This document shows positions 42,148-50,519 of a stretch of DNA of 64,000 nucleotides, in pieces. How positions within the stretch are numbered: position 1 is the stretch's first letter; the number at the start of each line of letters is the position of its first letter. The position numbers and the translations under genes were made by a program. This stretch comes from Dyella sp. ASV24. GTDB lineage: Bacteria > Pseudomonadota > Gammaproteobacteria > Xanthomonadales > Rhodanobacteraceae. Below the pieces are notes generated by a model. The model ran no database searches, was not told the DNA's origin, and saw only the letters and a program-made list of their open reading frames with translations. Location of the stretch: positions 1-64,000 of the forward strand of contig NZ_JAELTQ010000006.1 in NCBI RefSeq assembly GCF_016428905.1. The letters run 5' to 3'.

Positions 42148-43444
42148 ATTCAAACTCCACGAGGTAGCTGATGGCGGCAATTGCGGCTGACGCACTGATA
42201 ATTGCCGCCTTCGCCACAGCCAAAAGTTCGCTCGGTTTCTTCATGCTGCTCGGCGCGAGGTGAACCGCATGGGCTTCCTCGCCATGCCCCTGCATCGCGT
42301 GTTCATAGAGTTCGTCCAGTGCGCATTGCGTTGGGGTGATCGTGGCGTAGAACGCCATGCCGTCCGCGTGGTCGCGTATCACCCGGTCGATGCGCGTGCG
42401 CTCCGTCGCGTGCACGGCTTCCGCAACGGCGTTCAACCCCTTCAGCAATCGCGCGCCCGCCCCTCGCTTCGGCAGAGGCTTTCGGTTGGCATCAGCCGCT
42501 CGGTCAGCGGCCTTTCTGGCTGCGCGGCGAAACTTCAGGATTTCACGCAGATTGTCCCGGTCGATGTCGTCAGGGCCACCCCATCCCCAGCAGTCGGTCA
42601 GGCCCTCCAAAGCGTCGGCGTCATACGACGGCTCGCTTCCCTCCCACGTCACCTTTTGCTCAAGGTCGCTCAGACCTTCGTCCATCGAGCCAAGAACGTA
42701 ATTGGCGGCGTGCTGAGTCTCCATCATTGTCAGACCATGCCCGCCTGCGGAAATGTGGTCCCACAGGCGATGCACCTCGGCGTAGAGAGCCGGTTCAGTC
42801 GCAGGATTCACCGGGAACCCAACGAAAGGCGTGTCATCCATCAACACCACGATGCCGTCGCCCACGTCGCCCTCGCTATTGCTGAACGCCCCGTCGATGG
42901 CATAGCTGTCCTTCATGCACGCGAAAGCTCGGTGCAACGGCGCGGGCAGCACGTCGTAGCAGCTATAGACCTTCTCGGGATGAGGAATAGCGGCTTCCGT
43001 GCAAGTGCGCTCGAAGAACCTCGTCCAACCTCGCATGGCACATTCGGCCAGGTTCTGGTCCGCGCCGGACTCAACGGCTTCGGTCACCTCCTCCGCCGTC
43101 AAGTCACCCGACAGGTGGAACGCGCGCAGCCATGCCGCGAGCCCGTCCACGACCTGCTGCGTGAGTACCCTAACGTCCTTCGTCGCCTTTAGCGCCTTGC
43201 GCGGCAGCGCGGGAACCTCGGGCAGGGTTGCGTGCGCGGCCATGAGTGCGAACAGTCGATTGCCCCGCTGACGTAGGGCGCGGTCCACGTCACTCGGCTT
43301 GACCACGCCCGCGTGCAGGGCCTTGATGACCGTGCGTGCAGCCGTCGCGCGAGCGTTGTCTGAGACGCCACTGAGGACTTCCGAGGACATGCGCAGCGTG
43401 TGAACGTATGCGCCTGCGTCGAGGCGGGGGATCGACAAGAGCAT
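42116..43444 (-). CDS. PRTRC system protein F
   Basis: The 442-aa protein starts 3 bases after the PRTRC C stop, which implies coupling. It opens with MLLSIPRLDAGAYVHTLRMSSEVLSGVSDNARATAARTVIKALHAG. A helical body and a C-terminal hydrophobic segment (AVAKAAIISASAAIAAISYLVEFEYA) follow, the latter long enough to be a membrane helix. Size, order and context match the PRTRC F family. No catalytic motif is recognised. Confidence 0.75.
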   Translation of the reverse strand: MLLSIPRLDAGAYVHTLRMSSEVLSGVSDNARATAARTVIKALHAGVVKPSDVDRALRQRGNRLFALMAAHATLPEVPALPRKALKATKDVRVLTQQVVDGLAAWLRAFHLSGDLTAEEVTEAVESGADQNLAECAMRGWTRFFERTCTEAAIPHPEKVYSCYDVLPAPLHRAFACMKDSYAIDGAFSNSEGDVGDGIVVLMDDTPFVGFPVNPATEPALYAEVHRLWDHISAGGHGLTMMETQHAANYVLGSMDEGLSDLEQKVTWEGSEPSYDADALEGLTDCWGWGGPDDIDRDNLREILKFRRAARKAADRAADANRKPLPKRGAGARLLKGLNAVAEAVHATERTRIDRVIRDHADGMAFYATITPTQCALDELYEHAMQGHGEEAHAVHLAPSSMKKPSELLAVAKAAIISASAAIAAISYLVEFEYAQGPRIDRI

Positions 43445-43447
43445 GAT

Positions 43448-43861
43448 TTACACCAAGGGCAGATAGGCGGACTTGACGGGCGAAGGGGCTTCCTCGGCGA
43501 TGTGACGGCAACGGTCGAACACCGCCTTCCATGCGGAGGTTCGGGATACCTCCTGCGGCGTACCCGCCCAGTTGCTTAGGCGCGCAATGGTGTCCGCCAC
43601 GCGCTTCTTCTCGCGGCTGCCCGGTGCGCCCTTGGTCTGCACCGTGGGCTTGCGGATCGAGTAGACGAGCGCACCAGCTTCCTCGCTCGGCTCGCCGAGC
43701 GTGGCGTTCGCGAGGTAGGGATAGTTCGGGACGAACGCGGCCAGCACCTGCTCAGGCGACATGCTCGGGTCAATGTCCTCCAACGTCGTGCCGGTCGGGA
43801 GACGGAATCGGCGCGGCAGGCGCTGAATTTGGGAGAGCGTGGGGTCGATGGCGGTGTTCAT
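43448..43861 (-). CDS. PRTRC system protein C with C-terminal extension
   Basis: Residues 14-78 (LPRRFRLPTGTTLEDIDPSMSPEQVL...YPYLANATLGEPSE...LVYSIRKPTVQTKG) fit the short PRTRC C family, which usually ends about there, at roughly 65-75 residues. Here another 59 residues follow (APGSREKKR...SAYLPLV). PRTRC C is a candidate ubiquitin-like protein in this system; if so, the TKG sequence at 76-78 would be the place where a modifier tail might be exposed after cleavage. That is inference. It overlaps gene E by ATGA. Confidence 0.7.
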   Translation of the reverse strand: MNTAIDPTLSQIQRLPRRFRLPTGTTLEDIDPSMSPEQVLAAFVPNYPYLANATLGEPSEEAGALVYSIRKPTVQTKGAPGSREKKRVADTIARLSNWAGTPQEVSRTSAWKAVFDRCRHIAEEAPSPVKSAYLPLV

Positions 43862-44463
43862 TCTTCGGTCTCCTCCTCGGTGTCCTGATCGGTGCTTTCG
43901 TCCAACGACTCCGTCGCGGTTTCAGCCGGATCGGCCTCGGAGCTTTCTTTGTTGCTGGACGATTCGTTGCTGGTCGCGTCCGCCGCAGCCGGTGCCGTCG
44001 CCGCCGCGTCGGCCGCGACACTGAACAAGTCCGCTGCCGGCGGTGCGGCAGGTGCCGGTGCCGCTGCGGTGGTCTTGGCGGGTGTCGAGGCTTTGGCGGG
44101 CTTCACACCCGGCTTGGGCTTGTTCTTCGCTTCCGCCGCTGCCTTCGCTGCTGCCTCCTTGGCTTCGGCAACCTTCTGGCGATATGCCTCGATGGCCGTC
44201 AGCGCCGGTTGACGCTCTGCGTCGTACAGCGCGATGGCGGAGGCCATCTGATCGTCGAGGTCGGCGTCCTGGGGCGCGGTGATGACAAAGGGCAGCGCGA
44301 GCACTGCTTGCAGGTGAGCGAGTTCGTCGTCGTTCGTCTCCGCCTGCATGTCGGCCAGCTTCGGAATGACGAGGAGGCTGAAGCCCTTGTCGGTCGGCTT
44401 CAGCGTGATCGTGACCTCCGACTGCCCCTTGAGCAGCGGCTTGAGAGAGTTGAGAAAGGACAT
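43858..44463 (-). CDS. PRTRC system protein E
   Basis: The protein is 201 aa from the ATG at 44463 (MSFLNSLKPLLKGQSEVTITLKP). The first 100 residues are a folded region with GFSLLVIPKL and LPFVITAPQDADLDDQMASAIALYD. An Ala/Lys-rich coiled coil (YRQKVAEAKEAAAKAAAEAK) and a highly acidic Ser/Glu/Thr tail follow. This order matches PRTRC E. It is the first PRTRC gene in the transcript, with 78 bases before it. Function unknown. Confidence 0.8.
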   Translation of the reverse strand: MSFLNSLKPLLKGQSEVTITLKPTDKGFSLLVIPKLADMQAETNDDELAHLQAVLALPFVITAPQDADLDDQMASAIALYDAERQPALTAIEAYRQKVAEAKEAAAKAAAEAKNKPKPGVKPAKASTPAKTTAAAPAPAAPPAADLFSVAADAAATAPAAADATSNESSSNKESSEADPAETATESLDESTDQDTEEETEE

Positions 44464-44541
44464 GGCAAGCTCCGTTGGAAGTGTTTTGATTTCACCGCGC
44501 CGAAGCCCGGAAAAAAGATGCAAGCAAAACTGCGGAGCCGA
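44464..44541 (-). promoter_or_regulatory. Gap between the DNA ligase and PRTRC E genes
   Basis: The 78 bases hold CGGAGCTTGCC just before the ATG of PRTRC E as the likely RBS region. No strong hairpin or certain promoter is seen, so the ligase and PRTRC genes may share a transcript. Confidence 0.3.
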
Positions 44542-45636
44542 TCAGGCGGCTTGGCGCGCCTCGCCCTTGATCTTGATTTGCGCGAGCGTGCAGTCGTCAA
44601 CGGACACGTCATCGCGCTCGCCCTTGTAGACGGGCTGGTACAGCGATCCCCCCTGTCTCGCGAGGTAGAGATAGATCACCTCGACAAGCGCACCGACTGC
44701 GGGCACCTGGTGGTTCGGCGGAATGGTTACGTTGCCGATGTCGATCCAGGTCTGCCCGTCATGGACTTCGATGCCCACGCTGCGCTTAGTCGGATGGACG
44801 CTGCACACGCGCACGGTGGCAGACTCGACGAACTTCACCTTGAGCGCGTCGCCATCGGACTTGCTGATGCCGGCGATGTAGGCAGCAGAACCCCGCTTGA
44901 ACACCACGCCTTCGGCACCGCCCGCCTTGAGCGCTTCGTAGGTTCGGCGCTTGGACGCGGTGAACGTCGTCGCGTGGCTTAGCACCAGATAGTCCCCAAC
45001 CTCCCGAATCCACTGTTCCAGCTTCGCGTAGCGCGAGCGGAATGGAAGCTGGCGAATGTCCTCGCCCTGGAACTTGAGGAGGTCGAAAACGTAGATGGTC
45101 TCTCCGACCACCTCACAGTCGATGACGGTCTCACCCGTGAAGTTGAAGACCTTGGATAGCTCGACTGCCTTTGTTGGGACGATGCGCTGCTTGCCCTTCT
45201 TATTGGCGGCGAGGACTTCCCCCGGCCAGAAGCCAATCGGGCAGCGCTCGCCGTCGTGCTTCTCCTGCATCATGTAAGCCGGATCGGCGATCAGCGCTTC
45301 TGAGTCCACCGACGACGGTGCGAGCAGTTGCAGGTCAATCTGAAAGATCAGGTCTTGCATCGAAGCGGCGGGCTTCGGAATCGTGGTGGCCACACCGGCC
45401 GCGTCCGTGCGCTCGGTCTCCACGTACCCCTTGCGGACCTTGCTTTTGGCTACCTTCTCAAGCTCGCGCACCGCGTCAGCGTGGCTGGCGAAGATGCCTG
45501 CCGACCCGTGATTGGATGAACCACCGATGCGCCCGTATTCGGTTTTGACTTCGTGGCCACCGGCGACGGTCGCTATCGAAAGGCCGTAGAACTTGAAGCT
45601 GCCGTTGCTGGTATTTTCGAGGCGGACAGAGAGCAT
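44542..45636 (-). CDS. ATP-dependent DNA ligase with N-terminal WGR domain
   Basis: The protein is 364 aa from the ATG at 45636. Residues 1-75 form a WGR domain (FKFYGLSI...VKTEYGRIGG...), a DNA-binding module seen in PARPs and in some plasmid proteins. The ligase core has motif I QEKHDGER (K126 is the adenylation lysine), motif III IYVFDLLKF, motif IV GVVFKRG and motif V ALKVKFV, then an OB region. It seals nicks using ATP. The fusion of WGR to a ligase, next to PRTRC genes and a methylase-helicase, suggests a role in element maintenance or defence. It could start at 45672. Confidence 0.85.
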   Translation of the reverse strand: MLSVRLENTSNGSFKFYGLSIATVAGGHEVKTEYGRIGGSSNHGSAGIFASHADAVRELEKVAKSKVRKGYVETERTDAAGVATTIPKPAASMQDLIFQIDLQLLAPSSVDSEALIADPAYMMQEKHDGERCPIGFWPGEVLAANKKGKQRIVPTKAVELSKVFNFTGETVIDCEVVGETIYVFDLLKFQGEDIRQLPFRSRYAKLEQWIREVGDYLVLSHATTFTASKRRTYEALKAGGAEGVVFKRGSAAYIAGISKSDGDALKVKFVESATVRVCSVHPTKRSVGIEVHDGQTWIDIGNVTIPPNHQVPAVGALVEVIYLYLARQGGSLYQPVYKGERDDVSVDDCTLAQIKIKGEARQAA

Positions 45637-45691
45637 TCGCGGGCACCATGTTGCTGGGAAGTGACCCAACAATGGCCCGGCGGTGCGATTC

Positions 45692-45940
45692 TCATAGTTG
45701 AGCGAGATTCTGCAAGGGCCGCGTCAACTGCGTGACGAACGCACCCGCCGCAATCCACCCGTCACTGAATTCCGCGCCATCATCGAAGTGAACCCGGCGA
45801 TCCAGATAGATCGTCTCCGCTTCTTGTGTCGTCTCGCGACCGAGAATCTTCGCCACGTCGGGAGACGACACACCGTGGCGGTAAAAGGTGGCAGTGTCCT
45901 CGCCCAGGACGACGCGACCTGTGTTCTTCTTATGCTGCAT
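45692..45940 (-). CDS. Small hypothetical protein, 82 aa
   Basis: This small protein (MQHKKNTGRVVLGEDTATFYRHGVSSPDVAKILGRE...) overlaps the end of the methylase-helicase gene by 11 bases, so it is likely translated from the same mRNA. The middle is acidic with IYLDRRVHFDDGAEFSDGW. No family is recognised. Its position makes it a candidate accessory or regulator of the methylase-helicase or ligase. Confidence 0.6.
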   Translation of the reverse strand: MQHKKNTGRVVLGEDTATFYRHGVSSPDVAKILGRETTQEAETIYLDRRVHFDDGAEFSDGWIAAGAFVTQLTRPLQNLAQL

Positions 45941-48900
45941 GCTTCAACTTCTCCCTGAGGTCGTGAGACTTAAGCCCGCGGCGCGCGGCCAGGCCTTCGA
46001 CAAAGCGTTCAACGACGGTGTCCAAGTGAAGGAACTCGGCATCGTCGAGTTCAGGCGTGAGGTAATCGACCGCCGCACCCGAGGCGTCCTGCTTAAAGGC
46101 CAGCATCATTGCCTGATAGGTATCGAGGCTCCCCGGCAGTTCCAGCGTTTCGAACTGGCAACGCTGCGTCTGCTGCGGACGGAGCATGCGGTAGCGCGCC
46201 TGCATTTCGGTCTTTGTGGTCCAGGCACGGGAGCCGAAGATGCCTCGGGATGCCTCGGGGATATTCAGCCCCGTCTGCACCACGCCATAGGTGCACACCA
46301 ACACTTCCACTGGGCCACGCCTGAAACCCTTGGCCAGCAGCTGATTGCGTTCCGTGATCGACATCTTTCCGTGGAACGCCCGGGCCAGCGCACCCTGTTG
46401 ATTGATCGAGCGGGCCAAGCACTCGGCAAGCCCTGGGTTCTCCACGAACACCATCGTCTTGTGACCGTCCTGTGCACACGACACGGCGCGCTCCACGGTG
46501 AAGCGCTGCTTGCTGGTCATCTGACCGTACGTCGGGAACCCCTTGATGCCGTACTGCGGATAGTTGCCGGCCATCAGCACAGCGCCGATGCGCGCGAGCA
46601 GCGCCACCAGGTTGATTTGCTTGCCGCTGTCCCCCGACCTGGCGCGCATGTCGCGATACCAGGCGGCAAAGTCATCAGCGATCGTCAGCCAGTAGCCGAG
46701 ATGGTTGTCATCCCAGCTCAGTTCGTGGTGAAGCACATCGTAGGCCGGCGTTCTGATGTACGACGACACCTCCGGTTCCTGCGCAATGCGACGCTTGATG
46801 AAAGGCGCGGTCCAAGCTCGGAGGGCGGCGAGGTTGGCCAGCTTCGGAACCTCGCGCTTGCCGCCAGTGAAATCCTCCTCAAATTGCGCGGTAACCCACT
46901 CGGTGACCACGTGCTCATCACGAAAGACATCCGTGCCGCGTCGCGCCGAGTGCATCGAATGCAGGAGATCAGGCGTGAGGTAGGGGCGATAGAAGCCGAA
47001 CGGCTGGATCGCCGTACCGTCGCCGCCGACCCACTGCAACTGGGGAAGGAGGTCGCGCGGCATGTTCGCGATGGGCGTCCCGGTCATGCCGTAGCGACGC
47101 TTGGGGCTGACCATGTAGACCGCGCGCGTCTGCGCCGAGAAGCGATTGCGCAACAGGTGCGCCTCGTCGCAAACCATCGTCGCGATGCGACGGCGCAGCA
47201 AGCTTGCATAGGTGCGGCGGGCGTGCGCATCACTGATCGGCATCCGCAGGCGCGAATACGAGATCAGGTTAATTCGGCGCAGGTTTGCACAGTCCTCCGG
47301 TGACCGGATCACCTGGTACTCGTCCGCCGGCACGCCGACCGCGCGCAGCTCGGTCAGGATCTCGTCGATGAGGTGAGCCTCAACGCAGATCAGATTGCGC
47401 TTGCCGCCCGCGAGGCAAAGCGCGATCGCCGCGCGCGTCTTACCCAGGCCCATCTGAAAGGCCACGATGCCCGAACGGGCCACCAGCATTTCAACGACGT
47501 CGGCCTGCTGATAGGTCCAGCTCGCCACCGCCGCGCCACCCGTCCGCTCCAGGCGCAAGCGGATCTGCTTGGCCAGCTCCGGGTACTTGATCTCGCGGCT
47601 GTCGTGAATCGTCGTCCACTGCGGACCAGAGGAGACCTCGCTCAGCATCCGGAAGCTGCGCAAGAAGGCGCTCTCCTCGAGCGAGAGCACCTCGCCGGAG
47701 GTCGGGTGCGTGGCCGTGTAGACGCCGCCCTCATAGGCGAAGCTGACCTCCTGTCCCGGCAGGAAAAGACCGGAGCCCCAGCGAGCGGGGTTACATTGAA
47801 TGGCTTCCTTCGGGGTCGCGGTCAGGTTGCCACTGGCGCCCGGCCCATGGATCAGCGCCACACGGCCCAGAGGGGTAGCCGCGCGGTCGTAGAGTCGGCG
47901 ACGGCGGCGCAGGTACCCCAAAATGCCCGGGTCGGGGAGTGGCCGGCCGCCGGCGGCGCGGACTGCCTCGAGGATATCTCCCCACGCCGCCAGCGGATCA
48001 GGCTGGGCAAGGACGAGCTCAAGGTCAAAGACACCCTGCCCGGCATATTTCACGCCCACTGGGTAGCGGCCCTCCTCCGGCAAACGAGGCGGCAGGACGG
48101 ATCGGAGCAGGCTGTTCATCACCTTCGCCTGGACCAGACCGCAGCGGAAATGCAGCTGCAGCTTTCGGCCGCTGTGGGTCAGGCGTACAGCGTCAGTGCC
48201 AGTCGGGGCGAGGGTGATCACCGGCTCCGACGGATTTACACGGATGGATCGCAGCTCGGGCGGCCGTTCATGGGTGTTTGAGCAGCGGATCGGGAGCGGA
48301 GGCAGATCGGCGTCCAGGGAAACCAGGTCCATCATCACGGGCAGCGCCGGGCCGGCACCGAAGACAGCGACCGAAACGTCAACAACGGCGGTCTCGGACT
48401 TAAAAACTGAACCACCCAGCCGATATATCGCTTTGAGCTTCTCCCCGAACGCCGCGTGCCCCTTGAGGGTGGCGGCGAACGAGGTGGGCAGCAGGGCAAT
48501 CACCAGATCACACGCGTCAAGGGCTCGCTCGAGGGCGTAGGCGTGGCTAATGGCGGACGTATGCGGGCCAAAGCGGCCGGCGCACGTCGTCTCGCCGCCA
48601 ACCAGCAAAGGCGACTCCAGATGTACCGAAAACGGCGGGTTGATGAGACCCACCCCCCAACCAGAGGCCCGCTGATCCTCAAGGGCAAGCGTCCGCAGCT
48701 CCATCTCGAAGCCCGCGGAGGTCGCCCGGTCGACCAGCTGCTCGACGGTGGGCGCGTGAATGTCGGCGCCGCCAATGACGTGCCGCTCGGGGTCGGCGAA
48801 CTGGAGCAACCGTCCGGAGCCGACCGAGTTGTCGAACACAGCCACCCGGCTACCCGGCGCCCGCTCCAGGGCAGCCGCCATCGCGGGCTGGGCGAGGCGC

Positions 48901-49067
48901 CACATGAAGGCAGCGACGTTGTCCGGGGTGAAGAACTGGGACAGGTGCTCCTGCCGGGCCAGGTGCAGGCCGGCCAGGGAGCCCGGGCGGCGGGCCATGG
49001 AGCCGAGGGAGCGCACGTCCCGCAGCGGGGCGTACCAGTCGGAGGGGTGCGGGGCGGTCTCGTTCAT
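45930..49067 (-). CDS. DNA methyltransferase-SNF2-type helicase fusion
   Basis: The 1045-aa protein has an N6-adenine methyltransferase-like domain (1-300). Its motif I-like sequence FDNSVGSGRLLQF (78-90) has a Ser in place of the usual Pro/Ala of DPAxGSG, and its motif IV is LINPPFS (141-147). The helicase part begins near residue 530 with FQMGLGKTRAAIAL (Walker A), then VCDEAHLL (DEAH), MTGTPIAN and, at the end, FVENPGLAEC and GIFGSRAWTTKTEMQARYRML. This architecture resembles antirestriction and phage or plasmid methylase-helicase proteins such as DarB-like proteins. It may act in DNA modification or defence. RBS evidence is weak. Confidence 0.85.
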   Translation of the reverse strand: MNETAPHPSDWYAPLRDVRSLGSMARRPGSLAGLHLARQEHLSQFFTPDNVAAFMWRLAQPAMAAALERAPGSRVAVFDNSVGSGRLLQFADPERHVIGGADIHAPTVEQLVDRATSAGFEMELRTLALEDQRASGWGVGLINPPFSVHLESPLLVGGETTCAGRFGPHTSAISHAYALERALDACDLVIALLPTSFAATLKGHAAFGEKLKAIYRLGGSVFKSETAVVDVSVAVFGAGPALPVMMDLVSLDADLPPLPIRCSNTHERPPELRSIRVNPSEPVITLAPTGTDAVRLTHSGRKLQLHFRCGLVQAKVMNSLLRSVLPPRLPEEGRYPVGVKYAGQGVFDLELVLAQPDPLAAWGDILEAVRAAGGRPLPDPGILGYLRRRRRLYDRAATPLGRVALIHGPGASGNLTATPKEAIQCNPARWGSGLFLPGQEVSFAYEGGVYTATHPTSGEVLSLEESAFLRSFRMLSEVSSGPQWTTIHDSREIKYPELAKQIRLRLERTGGAAVASWTYQQADVVEMLVARSGIVAFQMGLGKTRAAIALCLAGGKRNLICVEAHLIDEILTELRAVGVPADEYQVIRSPEDCANLRRINLISYSRLRMPISDAHARRTYASLLRRRIATMVCDEAHLLRNRFSAQTRAVYMVSPKRRYGMTGTPIANMPRDLLPQLQWVGGDGTAIQPFGFYRPYLTPDLLHSMHSARRGTDVFRDEHVVTEWVTAQFEEDFTGGKREVPKLANLAALRAWTAPFIKRRIAQEPEVSSYIRTPAYDVLHHELSWDDNHLGYWLTIADDFAAWYRDMRARSGDSGKQINLVALLARIGAVLMAGNYPQYGIKGFPTYGQMTSKQRFTVERAVSCAQDGHKTMVFVENPGLAECLARSINQQGALARAFHGKMSITERNQLLAKGFRRGPVEVLVCTYGVVQTGLNIPEASRGIFGSRAWTTKTEMQARYRMLRPQQTQRCQFETLELPGSLDTYQAMMLAFKQDASGAAVDYLTPELDDAEFLHLDTVVERFVEGLAARRGLKSHDLREKLKHAA

Positions 49068-49184
49068 CCCTCAGATCATGAATCCGGGGCCCGGCGGGCA
49101 AAGTTCGGCCGGTTTTGGCGACAATGGACGCCGCGGCGGGTCCTGGCCCGCCAGGATCGCCGATGGCCGCCAAGGGAGCTGCTG
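49068..49184. promoter_or_regulatory. Divergent intergenic region, methylase-helicase / sensor kinase
   Basis: The 117-base gap separates the minus-strand methylase-helicase gene from the plus-strand kinase. CCGGGGCCCGG (about 49084-49094) is palindromic. No definite promoter pairs are seen; both transcripts should begin here. Confidence 0.35.
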
Positions 49185-50519
49185 GTGTTGGAAGGATTGA
49201 AGGCGCGGGTTCATGGCGCTCTCATGCGCTTGAACGCGACCCTGCGTCACAGCGCCCGATTCGCCGAGCGGAGAATGCCGCTTCTCGGCGCGGTGACTGT
49301 TGCCTCCTTCCCCCTCTTCTACCTGATCTGGGGCTACGTCTTCCCGCAGCCCTACGAGAACCTCGGATGGCGCCTGGTCGTGGCCGTCCTGAGTCTCCCG
49401 CTCCTTCTGGCAGGCTACCTGCCGCCGCGCTTGCGCGACCTGCTGCCCCTTTACTGGCTGCCTTGCATCATCGTCAGCCTGCCCCTCTTCACCACCTACA
49501 TGATGCTGATGAACGGCATGACCACGGTGTGGGTGATGACTCAGCTCACATCTACCTTTCTGGTCTTCCTTCTGTTTGAAGTGCGGGTGAGCATTTACGC
49601 CCTTCTGATCGGCTGGTTCCTTGCGGGGCTCTGCTGGTTCCTCGGCGGCCACCCCGACGTACCCATGCATCCGCTCGGACCACTCTTCATGGTCTGGGGG
49701 TTCGCTTTGATCACAGCCATCGTGTGTAACTTGAGCCGATCTATTGCTGAGCACTCCCGCGGCGACAGCCTACGCGCGACGAGCGCGACCATCGCCCACG
49801 AAATGCGCACGCCGCTCGCGTCCATCCGGCTGGCCGGTACCGGCCTGGCCAAACACCTCCCGGAGCTACTGGGCGGGTACGAGGCGGCGGTCAAGGCCGG
49901 CCTCATCAAGCCAAAGATGCGATCGAGCACGTTTGGTGTCATCCGCGACATGGCCGATACGGTGGCCAACGAGGCGGAGCACGCGATGGTGACCATCGAG
50001 ATGTTGCTCGCCGCGGCGCAATTTGCCGAGCGCGGGAAGGACACGGAAGTAGACGCCGGCGCGACGGTCGAGGCTGCGCTGAACCGGTACCCTTATGGAT
50101 CCGCCACAGAGCGCGATCGCGTGCGTGTGGCCGTCAAGGACACCTTCGTCTTCACCGGATCAGCGCCAGCGCTCACGAACGTTATCTTCAACCTCGTGAA
50201 GAACGCGCTTCACTACACCGCGCGCAAGCAGGAAGCGCTCGTGCATATCCAGGTCGACCGGCCCAATGCCGGCGTCGGCCGCATCACCATCTTCGACACG
50301 GGCCAAGGCATCTCTCCGGAGCTGTTGCCTCGGATTTTCCATCGCTTCGTGTCCGGTAAGGAACGACCAGAAACCGCTTTGGGGATTGGTCTCGCTTACT
50401 GCCAGGAGGCCGTGGCCCAGATGGGCGGGCAGATCAAGTGCTCCTCCAAGAGCGGGATCTTCACCCGCTTTGACATCACTTTCCCAACCTCAAACAAGGC
50501 CGACACCGGTGCTCCGTAA
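49185..50519 (+). CDS. CqsS/LqsS-like sensor histidine kinase
   Basis: The start is GTG 49185, with AAGGGAG 7 bases upstream. The 444-aa protein has about six membrane helices (30-185; for example LLGAVTVASFPLFYLIWGY and LIGWFLAGLCWFLGG). A kinase core follows: H box IAHEMRTPLASIRLAG (H205), N box NVIFNLVKNALHYTA, G1 DTGQGIS and F box RIFHRFVSG. The membrane layout and the H-box region resemble CqsS of Vibrio and LqsS of Legionella, which sense alpha-hydroxyketone signals. No receiver domain is fused; the partner regulator follows, overlapping by 11 bases. Ligand is inference. Confidence 0.75.
   Translation: MLEGLKARVHGALMRLNATLRHSARFAERRMPLLGAVTVASFPLFYLIWGYVFPQPYENLGWRLVVAVLSLPLLLAGYLPPRLRDLLPLYWLPCIIVSLPLFTTYMMLMNGMTTVWVMTQLTSTFLVFLLFEVRVSIYALLIGWFLAGLCWFLGGHPDVPMHPLGPLFMVWGFALITAIVCNLSRSIAEHSRGDSLRATSATIAHEMRTPLASIRLAGTGLAKHLPELLGGYEAAVKAGLIKPKMRSSTFGVIRDMADTVANEAEHAMVTIEMLLAAAQFAERGKDTEVDAGATVEAALNRYPYGSATERDRVRVAVKDTFVFTGSAPALTNVIFNLVKNALHYTARKQEALVHIQVDRPNAGVGRITIFDTGQGISPELLPRIFHRFVSGKERPETALGIGLAYCQEAVAQMGGQIKCSSKSGIFTRFDITFPTSNKADTGAP

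Noticed and set aside
48456-49184. An N-terminal extension of the kinase upstream of GTG 49185
   Set aside because: It is antisense to the methylase-helicase gene and lacks membrane or sensor features. GTG 49185 has a strong RBS.
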